Origin: Alterileibacterium massiliense
Lineage (GTDB): Bacteria > Bacillota > Clostridia > Peptostreptococcales > Anaerovoracaceae
DNA: 64,000 bases
Direction of reading: 5' to 3'
Assembly: GCF_900104645.1 (NCBI RefSeq)
Contig: NZ_FNWE01000002.1
Coordinates: forward strand, 635,289-699,288
Under the pieces are notes generated by a model, which saw nothing but the letters and a program-made list of their open reading frames with translations, was not told the DNA's origin and made no database searches. The number at the start of each line of letters is the position of its first letter. The stretch's first letter is position 1. The translations under genes and the position numbers were made by a program. This document shows positions 36,338 to 45,639 of the stretch, one piece after another.

Positions 36338-37693
36338 ATGGGAAAGATGTTTGGTACTGACGGAGTTAGAGGAATAGCAAATACCGAGCTTACTGCACAG
36401 GTTGCCTTTGATATAGGGAGGTCTGCAGCATATGTTCTCGGCAAAAGGTCAAAAAGACCTGTTTTTGTAATAGGCATGGATACGAGAATATCTGGAGATA
36501 TGCTTGAAAATGCTCTAACTGCGGGTATTCTTTCGATTGGTGGAAATGTTTTGAAGCTAGGGGTCATTCCGACACCTGCAGTTGCTTATTTAGTTAAATA
36601 TTTTAAAGCCGATGCGGGAGTTGTTATATCAGCTTCGCATAATCCATTTGAATACAATGGAATCAAATTTTTTAATAGCGATGGGTTCAAGCTTGACGAT
36701 AACATCGAGGGTGAAATTGAAGATGTTATTTTTAATGGAATAAGAGAGGAAAAAGTCCTTATAGGAGGAGATATAGGTAGATGCCTAGATGCAGAGGAGG
36801 ACGCAATTAAAATCTATACAGATTTCTTATTAAGCACAATAGATATAAGGCTTGACGGACTTAATGTTGTCTTAGACTGTGCTAATGGTGCTTCATATAG
36901 AACTGCAAAAATAGTATTTGAAAGCCTTGGTGCAAACCTCACTATTTTATCTGATGAGCCAAATGGTGTTAATATAAATGAAAACTGCGGTTCAACTCAT
37001 ACAAAGAATATTCAAAAAAAGGTTGTTGAGGTATCGGCAGACATAGGACTTTCTTTTGATGGAGATGCTGACAGACTCATAGTAATTGATGATAAGGGAA
37101 GGATCGTTGATGGAGATTATATCTTATCAATTTGTGCAAAAAAGCTCAAAGATGATGGAGAATTAAATGAAAATAGAATTACAGCATCGGTTATGAGCAA
37201 TATAGGATTGCATAAGAAAATGGAAGAATATGACATAAAGGTTGACACAACAAAGGTTGGAGATAAATATATCCTAGAATCCATGCTCAAAACAGGCTCT
37301 GTACTCGGAGGTGAGCAAAGTGGTCATATGATTTTCCTAAATTATGCAACAGCAGGGGACGGTGTTATGAGTGCTTTGCAATTTCTAAAGGCCAATATAG
37401 CAAGTGGAAAAAAAGTAAGCGAACAGAGGGACGAGGTTATAATTTATCCGCAGGTACTTATTAATGCTAAGGTAGATAATAAGAATAAAGATATTGTTAC
37501 ATCTGATAAGGAAATTAGCGAGCAAATTAAAATAATCGAAGAAAAAATCGGAAATACCGGAAGAGTTCTAATTAGACCGAGTGGAACCGAGCCACTTGTA
37601 AGAGTTATGCTTGAAGGTGAGGACATCAAAATGCTTGAGGAACTTGCAGTAGGGCTTGCCACATCAATTGAACTTAAATTTAACAAAGCATAA
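36338..37693 (+). CDS. glmM: phosphoglucosamine mutase
   Basis: 451 residues. FGTDGVRG is at 5-12. VISASHNPFEYNGIKFF has the phosphoserine Ser100, and SFDGDADR supplies the metal-binding Asp triad. GGEQSGHM contacts the sugar and RPSGTEPLVRVM binds the phosphate. It converts glucosamine-6-phosphate to the 1-phosphate for UDP-GlcNAc and peptidoglycan. It is third in the cda operon; CdaA and GlmM interact in other species. Confidence 0.97.
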   Translation: MGKMFGTDGVRGIANTELTAQVAFDIGRSAAYVLGKRSKRPVFVIGMDTRISGDMLENALTAGILSIGGNVLKLGVIPTPAVAYLVKYFKADAGVVISASHNPFEYNGIKFFNSDGFKLDDNIEGEIEDVIFNGIREEKVLIGGDIGRCLDAEEDAIKIYTDFLLSTIDIRLDGLNVVLDCANGASYRTAKIVFESLGANLTILSDEPNGVNINENCGSTHTKNIQKKVVEVSADIGLSFDGDADRLIVIDDKGRIVDGDYILSICAKKLKDDGELNENRITASVMSNIGLHKKMEEYDIKVDTTKVGDKYILESMLKTGSVLGGEQSGHMIFLNYATAGDGVMSALQFLKANIASGKKVSEQRDEVIIYPQVLINAKVDNKNKDIVTSDKEISEQIKIIEEKIGNTGRVLIRPSGTEPLVRVMLEGEDIKMLEELAVGLATSIELKFNKA

Positions 37694-37740
37694 ACATACT
37701 TCAGCACCTATGATATATACGATATATAGAGGAGTTTATA

Positions 37741-39474
37741 ATGGACATAATGGATATTTATCAAAAATGGCTAAGCAATAGACACCTAAATTCATCGCTC
37801 AAGAGAGAACTGATGAAAATAGTCGGAATGCGTGATGAAATAGAAGATAGATTTTATAGAACCCTAGATTTTGGAACAGCAGGAATCAGGGGAGTCATGG
37901 GTGCTGGAACAAATAGAATGAATATTTATACCGTAGGTGCTGCTGCAAGGGGATTTGGCGAGTGGATATTAGACAAAAATAAGGAAAAGCAAGGTATTAT
38001 AATCTCCTATGATTCAAGAAACAACTCTCATGAATTTGCCTTAATAAGTGCAAGAATACTTGGAAGCATGGGTATCAATGTACATCTGTCAGACCAAATT
38101 AGACCGGTTCCAATGCTCTCATATGGAATAAGATATTATAAATGTGCAGGCGGGATAATGATTACCGCATCGCATAATCCACCGGAATACAATGGATTTA
38201 AGGCATATGGGGAGAGCGGTGGTCAGCTTATGCCAGATGAGGCATCTTGTGTAAAGACCAATATAGATTGCAACGAAGATATTTTTGAAGCGGTTGATAA
38301 TGCTCTTCCTCTAGACGAATTAATAAGCAAGGGAATTATTAATTATATAGGCGATGAGTTAGACGAAGCATACGATAAAGAAATACTTTCATTTTTTAAA
38401 GATGAAGCGAAAGATAGGTCTTATAGAAATAAATTAAAGATTGTTTATACACCGCTTAATGGAGCGGGAAATATTCCGGTAAGAAGAATTTTATCAAAAT
38501 TAGGATTTGAGCAGGTATTCGTTGTTAATGAGCAAGAAAAGCCCGATGGAAATTTTTCTACTATGAAAGTTCCAAATCCTGAGCTTCCTGACACCTTTGA
38601 TTTAGCAATTAAAACTGCCACAGCAGTTTTTGCAGATATAATAATAGCAACAGACCCTGATTCTGACAGGCTTGGAATTGCTGTAAGAGATAGCGATGGA
38701 AACTATAGAGTTTTAAAGGGCAATGAGATAGGAATTATTCTTATGGAATATATTCTCACTATGAAAAACTCAAGGAATGAAATACCATCAAACGGTTTTT
38801 GCGTCACATCAATAGTATCAACAAAGCTAACAAAAAAAATATGTAAAAGATATGGTATAAAACTCTATCAAGTATTTACAGGTACGAAGCATATCGCAGA
38901 TAGAATTAATGAGTTAGACGAGCATGGAGATGAAAAATTCATATTTGGCTTTGAAGAAAGCCACGGTTATATGGTAGATGCTAATATAAGGGATAAAGAT
39001 GCGATTTCATCAGCTGCTATAATTTCTGAGATTGCAGCATTTAGCAAGTTCAGCAATATGACATTGCTGGATCAGCTTGATTCTATATATGCTCTATATG
39101 GTTATGCAGCTGACGAGAGTTATTCTATGATTTGCACTGGAGAAAATGGGCAAAAGCAAATTAAAAAAGCAATGGAATATTATAGAAATATTGCTGAAAA
39201 TAATGATGGAAAACTCGGAGAAGAAGGTAGTAGATTAGGTGAAATACCAGTTACTAGGTATAGAGATTTTCTTCCAAAGTCAAATGTTTTGATGTTTGAG
39301 ATTGGAGAGTATGACTTTATTACCATGAGACCTAGTGGGACTGAGCCTAAGCTTAAGATATACTTCGGCTGTTATGGCAAAAAAAATGAGGCAAGAATTA
39401 GACTTGCCAAAATTTCAGGAATGGTTCTTATGGATGTGAATAGGGTTATTGACTCTTTTCCCATAGAATCCTAG
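37741..39474 (+). CDS. alpha-phosphohexomutase (PgcA-type phosphoglucomutase)
   Basis: 577 residues. RTLDFGTAGIRGVMG opens it, IMITASHNPPEYNGFKAYGESGGQL has the phosphoserine loop, ATDPDSDRLG gives the metal Asp triad, FGFEESHGY contacts the sugar and MRPSGTEPKLKIYF the phosphate. The length and FGTAGIRG opening match the long Firmicute phosphoglucomutase/phosphomannomutase class interconverting hexose-6- and 1-phosphates. AGAGGAG precedes the ATG. Its last 29 bases overlap the convergent nucleotidyltransferase gene. Confidence 0.9.
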   Translation: MDIMDIYQKWLSNRHLNSSLKRELMKIVGMRDEIEDRFYRTLDFGTAGIRGVMGAGTNRMNIYTVGAAARGFGEWILDKNKEKQGIIISYDSRNNSHEFALISARILGSMGINVHLSDQIRPVPMLSYGIRYYKCAGGIMITASHNPPEYNGFKAYGESGGQLMPDEASCVKTNIDCNEDIFEAVDNALPLDELISKGIINYIGDELDEAYDKEILSFFKDEAKDRSYRNKLKIVYTPLNGAGNIPVRRILSKLGFEQVFVVNEQEKPDGNFSTMKVPNPELPDTFDLAIKTATAVFADIIIATDPDSDRLGIAVRDSDGNYRVLKGNEIGIILMEYILTMKNSRNEIPSNGFCVTSIVSTKLTKKICKRYGIKLYQVFTGTKHIADRINELDEHGDEKFIFGFEESHGYMVDANIRDKDAISSAAIISEIAAFSKFSNMTLLDQLDSIYALYGYAADESYSMICTGENGQKQIKKAMEYYRNIAENNDGKLGEEGSRLGEIPVTRYRDFLPKSNVLMFEIGEYDFITMRPSGTEPKLKIYFGCYGKKNEARIRLAKISGMVLMDVNRVIDSFPIES

Positions 39475-40375
39475 GATATATTCTTGCTTGCTTCATCTCT
39501 TCAATTGTTGCAACTACAAGAGGCTTATCCTCTTTATATGTTACGCCGAACCATCTGTCGGGAGAATGAAGAATTTCTACGCTCGCCTTGTTTTCAGCGA
39601 CTTGATTTCCAATTGAAGTAGGTAGATAGAATTCTCCTTTTAGAGGATTATTATCCAAAATATCACGAAGGGCCTCGCTTAGGTCCTCTTTTATTATATC
39701 GATATATTCCTTCCCAAATCCCCAAAGGTTCATAGAGACTGAGGTTCCATCAGGGATTATGTCACACTCACCTTTCATATTTTTTCCAGTTATTACATCC
39801 TTAAATGTCCCATCTTTCTCCCTATGCACATCGGTATGTTCTTCTATATAAGTCAGGTAGTTATTTTTTTCTTTACATATTCCGCGAGAAACGGAGCCAT
39901 TCTCTGACAGAGTATTTTCAATATTAAAACCGACCATGCAGTGATGAGTTTTATCAGCTTTGCTGCTTAAAAAATTATATATGAGCTGGAAAGCCTCGTT
40001 TCCATAGTAGTCATCTGCATTTATTACTGCAAATGGTGCGTCGATATAATCTCTCGCAGAATATATTGCGTGACCGGTGCCCCAAGGTTTTACCCTGCCA
40101 TCTGGAACTTCAAATTCATCAGGAATATCAGATAATTTTTGAAAAACAAAATGATAATCCATCATGTCACCGATAGTAGATTTAAGATGATCTTCAAGAA
40201 TAGGTTTAAGAGTCTCATTGATTACGAAGATTACCTTTTTAAAACCCGCTCTCCTTGCATCAAAGAGAGAGAAGTCCATGATAATATCTCCCTCATTGCT
40301 TATTGTATCTATTTGCTTATTACCACCATATCTGCTTCCAAGTCCAGCAGCCATTACAACTAGAATAGGTTCCAT
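39446..40375 (-). CDS. sugar-phosphate nucleotidyltransferase family protein
   Basis: 309 residues. ILVVMAAGLGSRYGGNKQID at 4-23 is the nucleotide-binding loop (GxGxR plus Lys). GTGHAIYSARDYIDAPFAVINADDYYG contains the metal Asp of the activated-sugar synthesis site. The family joins NTP and a sugar-1-phosphate. Its position opposite a phosphohexomutase suggests that mutase supplies its substrate. Sugar and nucleotide are not determined. Confidence 0.82.
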   Translation of the reverse strand: MEPILVVMAAGLGSRYGGNKQIDTISNEGDIIMDFSLFDARRAGFKKVIFVINETLKPILEDHLKSTIGDMMDYHFVFQKLSDIPDEFEVPDGRVKPWGTGHAIYSARDYIDAPFAVINADDYYGNEAFQLIYNFLSSKADKTHHCMVGFNIENTLSENGSVSRGICKEKNNYLTYIEEHTDVHREKDGTFKDVITGKNMKGECDIIPDGTSVSMNLWGFGKEYIDIIKEDLSEALRDILDNNPLKGEFYLPTSIGNQVAENKASVEILHSPDRWFGVTYKEDKPLVVATIEEMKQARIYPRILWEKSQ

Positions 40376-40489
40376 AATTACCTCACTATTTAAATCATAT
40401 TAATTATTTTAAATCTTATATTAGTCAATAATTAAAAATATTAAATTAATAAAAATCTATGTTAATCAAATTGCTTTATAATTAGTAAA

Positions 40490-42175
40490 CTATTTAGAAT
40501 TTGATATAGCCTTTAATAATCTATTTTTTACCTTGTCTTCTCCCAATATCTGCTGAATTGTCCAAATATCAGGAGAATTTGATCTGCCCATTATAGCTAT
40601 TCTTATAACCGTACTTACATGACCGACATGACCTTTGAAATCATCAGGATTTTTCTTATAATCCTTAGGCTTCCCTGCATACCCAAGGTCTGTTGCGATA
40701 TTTCTAATTTTATCAAACCAGGCACTATTATCATCATTATGATCATAAGTATCAAGATAGAGCCTTAAAATATTATTAACATCATCATTTTTAACTATTT
40801 CCAGAGGGAACTCGTCTTCAATTTTAAAAGAGTTATCCCAGAAATAGCTTATAAAATCAATTATCTGCCTAGCATAAGCGAGATCTTTTCTTGGTTTTTT
40901 ATCATTTCTGCCTATATCAAGAATTTTCTCAAGATATTCTATATCGTCAAATAAATAAGAATATTCAGGTGCAAAATCTGTAGACCAAGACCTAAGCCAT
41001 ATAGCAAGCTCGCTTGCAGGTATTCTTAGGAGGGTATCCTTGCTCACATCATTTAGCTTATTTAAATCAAATAGGGCACCTGAGGTATTCATCTTTGAAG
41101 TTGTGAATTTAAATTTATCAGAATCTAGATCAGGATTATCTCTACGCCATTCCTCATAATTTGAATTGAGAATTGTGAGCAGGTATTCTCTGACCGCTTC
41201 TGGATGATAGCCCATGTCTCTATAAAATGAAAGGCTTAATTCAGGGTCCTTTCTCTTGCTGAGCTTCCTCTTGTTGCCATTCTCGTCTAGTTTCATTAGC
41301 TGAGCTGTATGGCAATAAATCGGAGGCTCGAAACCAAGTTTTTCAAAGAGTTCAATATGTATAGGAAGAGATGGTAGCCACTCCTCGCCACGAATAACAT
41401 GGGTTGTTCTCATAAGGTGATCATCAACCACATGAGCAAAATGGTATGTCGGAATACCTGTTGCCTTTATTATGACTACATCTTGAAAGTTTTCAGGGAG
41501 ATTAAGTACGCCTCTTATCTCATCGAAAATCTCAGTCCTCTTTATATTTTCACCCTCAGCATTTGGAGTACCAGTTGACTTCAGACGAATTACAAAGCTG
41601 TCACCCTTTTTTATCCGTGAAATAATTTCTTTTTCTATTTCAGGCGACTTATCCCAATCTCTATATTTTGAATAACCCATGTAAATACCAGGGCTTATCT
41701 TTTTTTCCTCTTGTGAGGTGCGAATATCTGATATTTCATTTTCGCTCAAAAAACATGGATAAGCATTGCCATCTGCAATCAGCTTTTTTGCAAAGGAGCG
41801 ATATATTTCTCCACGCTCGCTCTGAATATATGGTCCATATTCTCCGTTCTCACCGTAGGCAGTAACTCCTTCATCAAAATTTATGCCAAAGAAATCCAAG
41901 CTCGATATAATCGTGTCGACTGCATTATCCACATAACGCTTGTCATCTGTATCTTCGATTCTCAGGTAAAAAACCCCATCGCTTTGGTGTGCAAGTCTTT
42001 CGTCAACAAATGCCCCATACAAATTACCAAGATGTATGAAACCTGTTGGGCTTGGACCAAGCCTTGTTACCATAGCATTATCAGGTAGTTTTCTCTTTGG
42101 ATATATTTTTTCATAATCTGACGGTGATTTTCTAATATCAGAAAAAATAAGTTCGCTTAACTCTTTGTTATTCAT
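40490..42175 (-). CDS. gltX: glutamyl-tRNA synthetase
   Basis: 561 residues. LGPSPTGFIHLGNLYGAF holds the class I HIGH-type site, RIEDTDDKR recognises glutamate, HVVDDHLMRTTHVIRGEEWLPSLP follows, and KLSKRKD is the KMSKS loop. The protein is about 80 residues longer than standard GluRS, with an N-terminal extension of some 35 residues, a long form known in Clostridia. It charges tRNA-Glu. GGAGAAATAG lies before the ATG. No T-box leader is seen. Confidence 0.95.
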   Translation of the reverse strand: MNNKELSELIFSDIRKSPSDYEKIYPKRKLPDNAMVTRLGPSPTGFIHLGNLYGAFVDERLAHQSDGVFYLRIEDTDDKRYVDNAVDTIISSLDFFGINFDEGVTAYGENGEYGPYIQSERGEIYRSFAKKLIADGNAYPCFLSENEISDIRTSQEEKKISPGIYMGYSKYRDWDKSPEIEKEIISRIKKGDSFVIRLKSTGTPNAEGENIKRTEIFDEIRGVLNLPENFQDVVIIKATGIPTYHFAHVVDDHLMRTTHVIRGEEWLPSLPIHIELFEKLGFEPPIYCHTAQLMKLDENGNKRKLSKRKDPELSLSFYRDMGYHPEAVREYLLTILNSNYEEWRRDNPDLDSDKFKFTTSKMNTSGALFDLNKLNDVSKDTLLRIPASELAIWLRSWSTDFAPEYSYLFDDIEYLEKILDIGRNDKKPRKDLAYARQIIDFISYFWDNSFKIEDEFPLEIVKNDDVNNILRLYLDTYDHNDDNSAWFDKIRNIATDLGYAGKPKDYKKNPDDFKGHVGHVSTVIRIAIMGRSNSPDIWTIQQILGEDKVKNRLLKAISNSK

Positions 42176-42532
42176 CTATTTCTCCATACAAACTAAATCA
42201 TCAAATTCTTTGCTATTATACAAAAAATAATAAATCTTTTCAATTTTAAGCTTTTCTTTAAGTTTTTCTCCATTATCAGGGTTGTAAACTGGAGCTAATG
42301 ACGGAAAACTCAAGCATATAAAATTAAACATATTTTAAAAATATCACGCATATTTTAACTATATAAGGAAACATATTAAAGGAGCATATAGAAAAGCATA
42401 TTAAAGATAAATATATAAATGACGAAATCTATAAAAATTTTTGCGGTTAAAGCGATAAAATTATTGGAGACATAAAACCATGTATTTATGGTATAATACT
42501 ATGATTATGAAAAGTAATATGGAGATAGATTG
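42176..42532. other. divergent gltX / tmk-operon intergenic region
   Basis: No gene is seen in these 357 bases. From 42330 to 42420 there are short degenerate repeats around GCATATTAAAG. An extended -10 (TGGTATAAT, 42489-42497) with a small ACCAT/ATGGT dyad in front of it is the likely promoter of the tmk operon. A gltX promoter is not clear. Confidence 0.45.
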
Positions 42533-42667
42533 ATGAGCATAATCAAGATTATTTTTGCAATAATGCTAAGCTTGCCAATACTCATATTTGGCAGATTTTT
42601 GATTGGCTTATTTGCTAAGGAAATAGGTGCGGGTTCTTCTAAAAATAAGAGGAGGAGCGACCGATGA
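42533..42667 (+). CDS. 44-residue membrane peptide preceding tmk
   Basis: The frame opens with ATG 42533 behind GGAG, has one hydrophobic stretch (residues 4-28) and a very basic C-terminal tail (SKNKRRSDR). Its TGA overlaps the tmk ATG (ATGA at 42664-42667), so it should be translationally coupled. This spacing and the ribosome site argue for a real gene. I recognise no family. Confidence 0.6.
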   Translation: MSIIKIIFAIMLSLPILIFGRFLIGLFAKEIGAGSSKNKRRSDR

Positions 42668-43317
42668 ACAAGTCTATAACTAGAGGTTATTTTATAACAG
42701 TTGAAGGATCTGACGGGGTAGGCAAAAGCACTCAGATTCATAATATAGAAAATTATTTTTTGAAATTAGGATATGAAGTTCAGCTTACAAGAGAGCCGGG
42801 AGGCACTAGTATAGGAGATAAGCTTAGAGACATTCTTCTTGATGTGTCAAATGATGAGATGAATGAGATGACGGAGATGCTCATATATGCCGCTTCTAGA
42901 GCACAACATATCAAAGAGCTTATAGAGCCGTCACTAAAAAAAGGCAAAATAGTAATATCAGATAGATATATCGATTCTAGTATAGCTTATCAGGGATATG
43001 GCAGAAGGCTAGGAGAAGATGTTGTTAAAATCGTAAATGAGTATGCAAGCTTTGGGCTTATTCCTGACCTCACTTTTTGGCTTGACCTAGATCCCGAGCT
43101 TGGCAGGAAGAGGATACTTTCTAGGTCAATTATTCAAGATAAGGATGTAACATTTGATAGGATTGAACTTGAAAAAAATGATTTTCATAATAGAGTAAGA
43201 GAGGGATACAAGGAGATAGCGAGGAAAAATCCTGAGAGGGTGCATAGGATAGATGCATCATTAAAAGCTGATGATGTATGGGAAGAGATAGAGCTAATAT
43301 TGAGGAAAATTATATGA
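42664..43317 (+). CDS. tmk: thymidylate kinase
   Basis: 217 residues with VEGSDGVGKSTQ (P-loop), REPGGTSIGDKLRDILL (the DRX-like lid partner), SDRYIDSSIAYQGYGR and FWLDLDPELGRKR. It phosphorylates dTMP to dTDP. The ribosome site (GAGGAGCG) lies inside the upstream peptide gene, and its end overlaps holB by four bases (ATGA). Confidence 0.95.
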   Translation: MNKSITRGYFITVEGSDGVGKSTQIHNIENYFLKLGYEVQLTREPGGTSIGDKLRDILLDVSNDEMNEMTEMLIYAASRAQHIKELIEPSLKKGKIVISDRYIDSSIAYQGYGRRLGEDVVKIVNEYASFGLIPDLTFWLDLDPELGRKRILSRSIIQDKDVTFDRIELEKNDFHNRVREGYKEIARKNPERVHRIDASLKADDVWEEIELILRKII

Positions 43318-44039
43318 ACTATTCTCATTCATATATAATTGAATATCCAAAGGGAGACAGAAGAGATGAGCTTTTAACAAGGGAAATTAAGAATCTTCTT
43401 AAGACAGATAGAAATGTAGGGCCATATCAGCATGAAGATGTTCATTATATGACATCTACAGGAAAGCTTGGATATAAGGTAGTTGATGTTGACCAATTTA
43501 TAAAATCTCTCAAAATGATGCCTCATGGCAATATTTCTGTCGGAGTGATAGATGATGCGGATTTAATGAGTGAGATTGCTCAAAATAAGCTTCTTAAAAC
43601 GATAGAAGAACCGCCTGATATGGCTGTAATTTTTCTTGTTGTATCAAATAGACAAAGGCTTTTAAGCACAATAAGGTCTAGGTGCAAGGTCAAGATATAT
43701 GGATCTTATGAAAATTATCGAGATGAAAATAAAGAACCAGATTTAGTAGATGATGCAGTAGAAAAAGATAAAAAATTAAATTATTTGAGCAAGTCATTTT
43801 TTGAATTAAAATATTTTTATCAATTTAGAAACTCGCTTGATAAGGAAGTTGAGGATAAGGACTTTGCCTTAAGATTTATAGATGAGATAGAAAAGAATTT
43901 ATTTGAATATTATTTGGAAGATGCAAGTGATACAAATTATCCATATTTAATAGGTAAGTGCGAGGATACGAGAATAGATATAATGAATGGGATGGGCTTC
44001 AAACAGGCATTAAAGAGATTATTTTTGCTCTTTCATTAA
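43314..44039 (+). CDS. holB: DNA polymerase III delta-prime-like subunit
   Basis: 241 residues. The middle has VGVIDDADLMSEIAQNKLLKTIEEPPDMAVIFLVVSNRQRLLSTIRSRC, the Walker B/sensor I region of clamp-loader delta-prime. The Walker A and zinc finger are absent and the N-terminus is short (delta-prime is usually over 300), so this is a reduced form. I start at ATG 43314, behind GAGGAAA, not further up inside tmk. The tmk-holB-ricT order is a conserved Firmicute block. Confidence 0.85.
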   Translation: MNYSHSYIIEYPKGDRRDELLTREIKNLLKTDRNVGPYQHEDVHYMTSTGKLGYKVVDVDQFIKSLKMMPHGNISVGVIDDADLMSEIAQNKLLKTIEEPPDMAVIFLVVSNRQRLLSTIRSRCKVKIYGSYENYRDENKEPDLVDDAVEKDKKLNYLSKSFFELKYFYQFRNSLDKEVEDKDFALRFIDEIEKNLFEYYLEDASDTNYPYLIGKCEDTRIDIMNGMGFKQALKRLFLLFH

Positions 44040-44184
44040 ATTCATTAGATTGGATTTAATATATGTTTTTTAAACAGGCGATAAAAATAATTAATCAAAA
44101 AATATACACAAACATATAAACAGATAAATATTTAAAAGAGAAATCTGATATATACTAGATACTTATTTAAACTAAGGAGGAAGA

Positions 44185-45114
44185 ATGGTTGAAATAGTTG
44201 GGATTGGTTTTATGAACGGTGGGAAATCATATTATTTTGACCCAGAAGGAGAGATATTTGAGCTGGGAGAGCTTGTAATAGTTGAAACTGCAAGAGGACT
44301 CGAATTAGGTCATGTTCTAATTAAGAATATGGAAGTAGATGAATCTGAGCTCAAAGCACCGCTTAAACCGATAATAAGAAAATCCACTGAGCAGGATATT
44401 AGTAAATATAAAGAAAATCAGGCGAAAAAACCTGAAGCGATTAGAATTTGTCAAGAAAAAATTCTAAAGCATAAGCTTAATATGAAATTAATAGATGCAG
44501 AATATACTATTAATGGTTCAAAGCTGATTTTTTACTTTTCGTCTGATGGAAGGGTTGATTTTAGAGAACTTGTTAAGGATTTAGCTTCATATTTTCATAC
44601 CAGAATTGAGCTTAGGCAGATAGGTGTCAGAGATGAAGCAAGGATAATGGGCGGCATAGGAATTTGTGGAAGACCTTTCTGTTGTCATAAATGGCTACAT
44701 GACTTTGAGCCGGTATCGATAAAAATGGCAAAACAGCAAAATATTAGCCTTAATCCTGCAAAAATATCTGGCTCATGTGGTAGGCTAATGTGTTGTCTTA
44801 ATTATGAAAATGATACATATAAGGAGCTTTCCAAAGGTATGCCTAGTGAGGGTGAGAGAATAATGACGCCTGACGGGCTAGCAAAGGTATGCAAGATTGA
44901 TCTCTTTTCTGGGAAAATAATGGCTAGACTTATTTCTAAAGACGAAGAAAGTGGTGAAGACACGATAAATCCTGAAGTAAATATATATTTTAAAAAAGAG
45001 ATTAAGAAGATAGAAAAGAAAAAGCATAAAAATAGCCATAGCAAAGATGAATATGCTGGTTTAAGCGAGGAAGAAAAGTCGGAGCTGGAAAAACTTAAGA
45101 TGGCTGAAGAATAG
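44185..45114 (+). CDS. ricT: RicT (YaaT/PSP1) iron-sulfur regulatory protein
   Basis: 309 residues, PSP1 domain. GGIGICGRPFCCHKWL and ISGSCGRLMCCLNYE carry the conserved Cys clusters that bind a 4Fe-4S centre in the RicAFT complex, which assists RNase Y-dependent mRNA processing in Bacillus. The C-terminal 50 residues are a Lys/Glu tail. AAGGAGGAAG precedes the ATG. It follows holB at 145 bases of A-rich sequence. Confidence 0.93.
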   Translation: MVEIVGIGFMNGGKSYYFDPEGEIFELGELVIVETARGLELGHVLIKNMEVDESELKAPLKPIIRKSTEQDISKYKENQAKKPEAIRICQEKILKHKLNMKLIDAEYTINGSKLIFYFSSDGRVDFRELVKDLASYFHTRIELRQIGVRDEARIMGGIGICGRPFCCHKWLHDFEPVSIKMAKQQNISLNPAKISGSCGRLMCCLNYENDTYKELSKGMPSEGERIMTPDGLAKVCKIDLFSGKIMARLISKDEESGEDTINPEVNIYFKKEIKKIEKKKHKNSHSKDEYAGLSEEEKSELEKLKMAEE

Positions 45115-45120
45115 CTGAGA

Positions 45121-45149
45121 TTGAACGCCTCATTAATACAGTGTATAAT
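45121..45149 (+). promoter_or_regulatory. promoter upstream of the 124-residue membrane protein
   Basis: TTGAAC at 45121-45126, 17-base spacer and TATAAT at 45144-45149, right after the ricT stop. Confidence 0.6.
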
Positions 45150-45200
45150 ATTTACATATAAGTATAAGTTTTTTTATTAAGAATAGACAAGGAGAATTCT

Positions 45201-45575
45201 ATGATCACGATCAGTATTAAAGACGCAGTATTTCTTGTTTTGTTAGTTGCACTGCTAGTGCTAATCATATATTTAATAGTTATGGTTGCAAATTTAATTA
45301 AGACATTAAAAAAGGCTAATTTGGTTATTGATGATGTTCAAAGAATGTCAACAATTGCTGCTGATAAGACCGAGAGCGTAAATAATAAGTTGGACAAATA
45401 TGCGGATAAAGTTTCTAATTTTGTAGGCAAGGTTAAGTCAGAGGGAAGCTCAATTAACAGGCTTTACAATAGAAAGCTAAATAGAAATTCTGCTAAGATG
45501 GATAAGATGAACAGAAGAAGAATAAGAAGAAAAAATAGACCTGACAAAGAAAGATTGACAGATTATACAAAATAA
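45201..45575 (+). CDS. single-span membrane protein with basic cytosolic tail
   Basis: 124 residues. One hydrophobic stretch (about 9-33) is followed by a helical, probably coiled region and an extremely basic C-terminus (NRRRIRRKNRPDKER). The layout resembles DUF948-type small membrane proteins, without a clear match. AAGGAG precedes the ATG. It lies 65 bases before murA. Confidence 0.65.
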   Translation: MITISIKDAVFLVLLVALLVLIIYLIVMVANLIKTLKKANLVIDDVQRMSTIAADKTESVNNKLDKYADKVSNFVGKVKSEGSSINRLYNRKLNRNSAKMDKMNRRRIRRKNRPDKERLTDYTK

Positions 45576-45639
45576 CTTATAGGACATATTACTTAGGTTC
45601 TAATAAATATCAATTTTCTTAAGATAGGAGCAATAACAG

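Noticed and set aside
40490-42175. gltX as the specific target of the HipA-like kinase, coupled by proximity.
   Set aside because: The genes are 7 kb apart on different transcripts and the kinase is a shortened form; target identity cannot be read from sequence.
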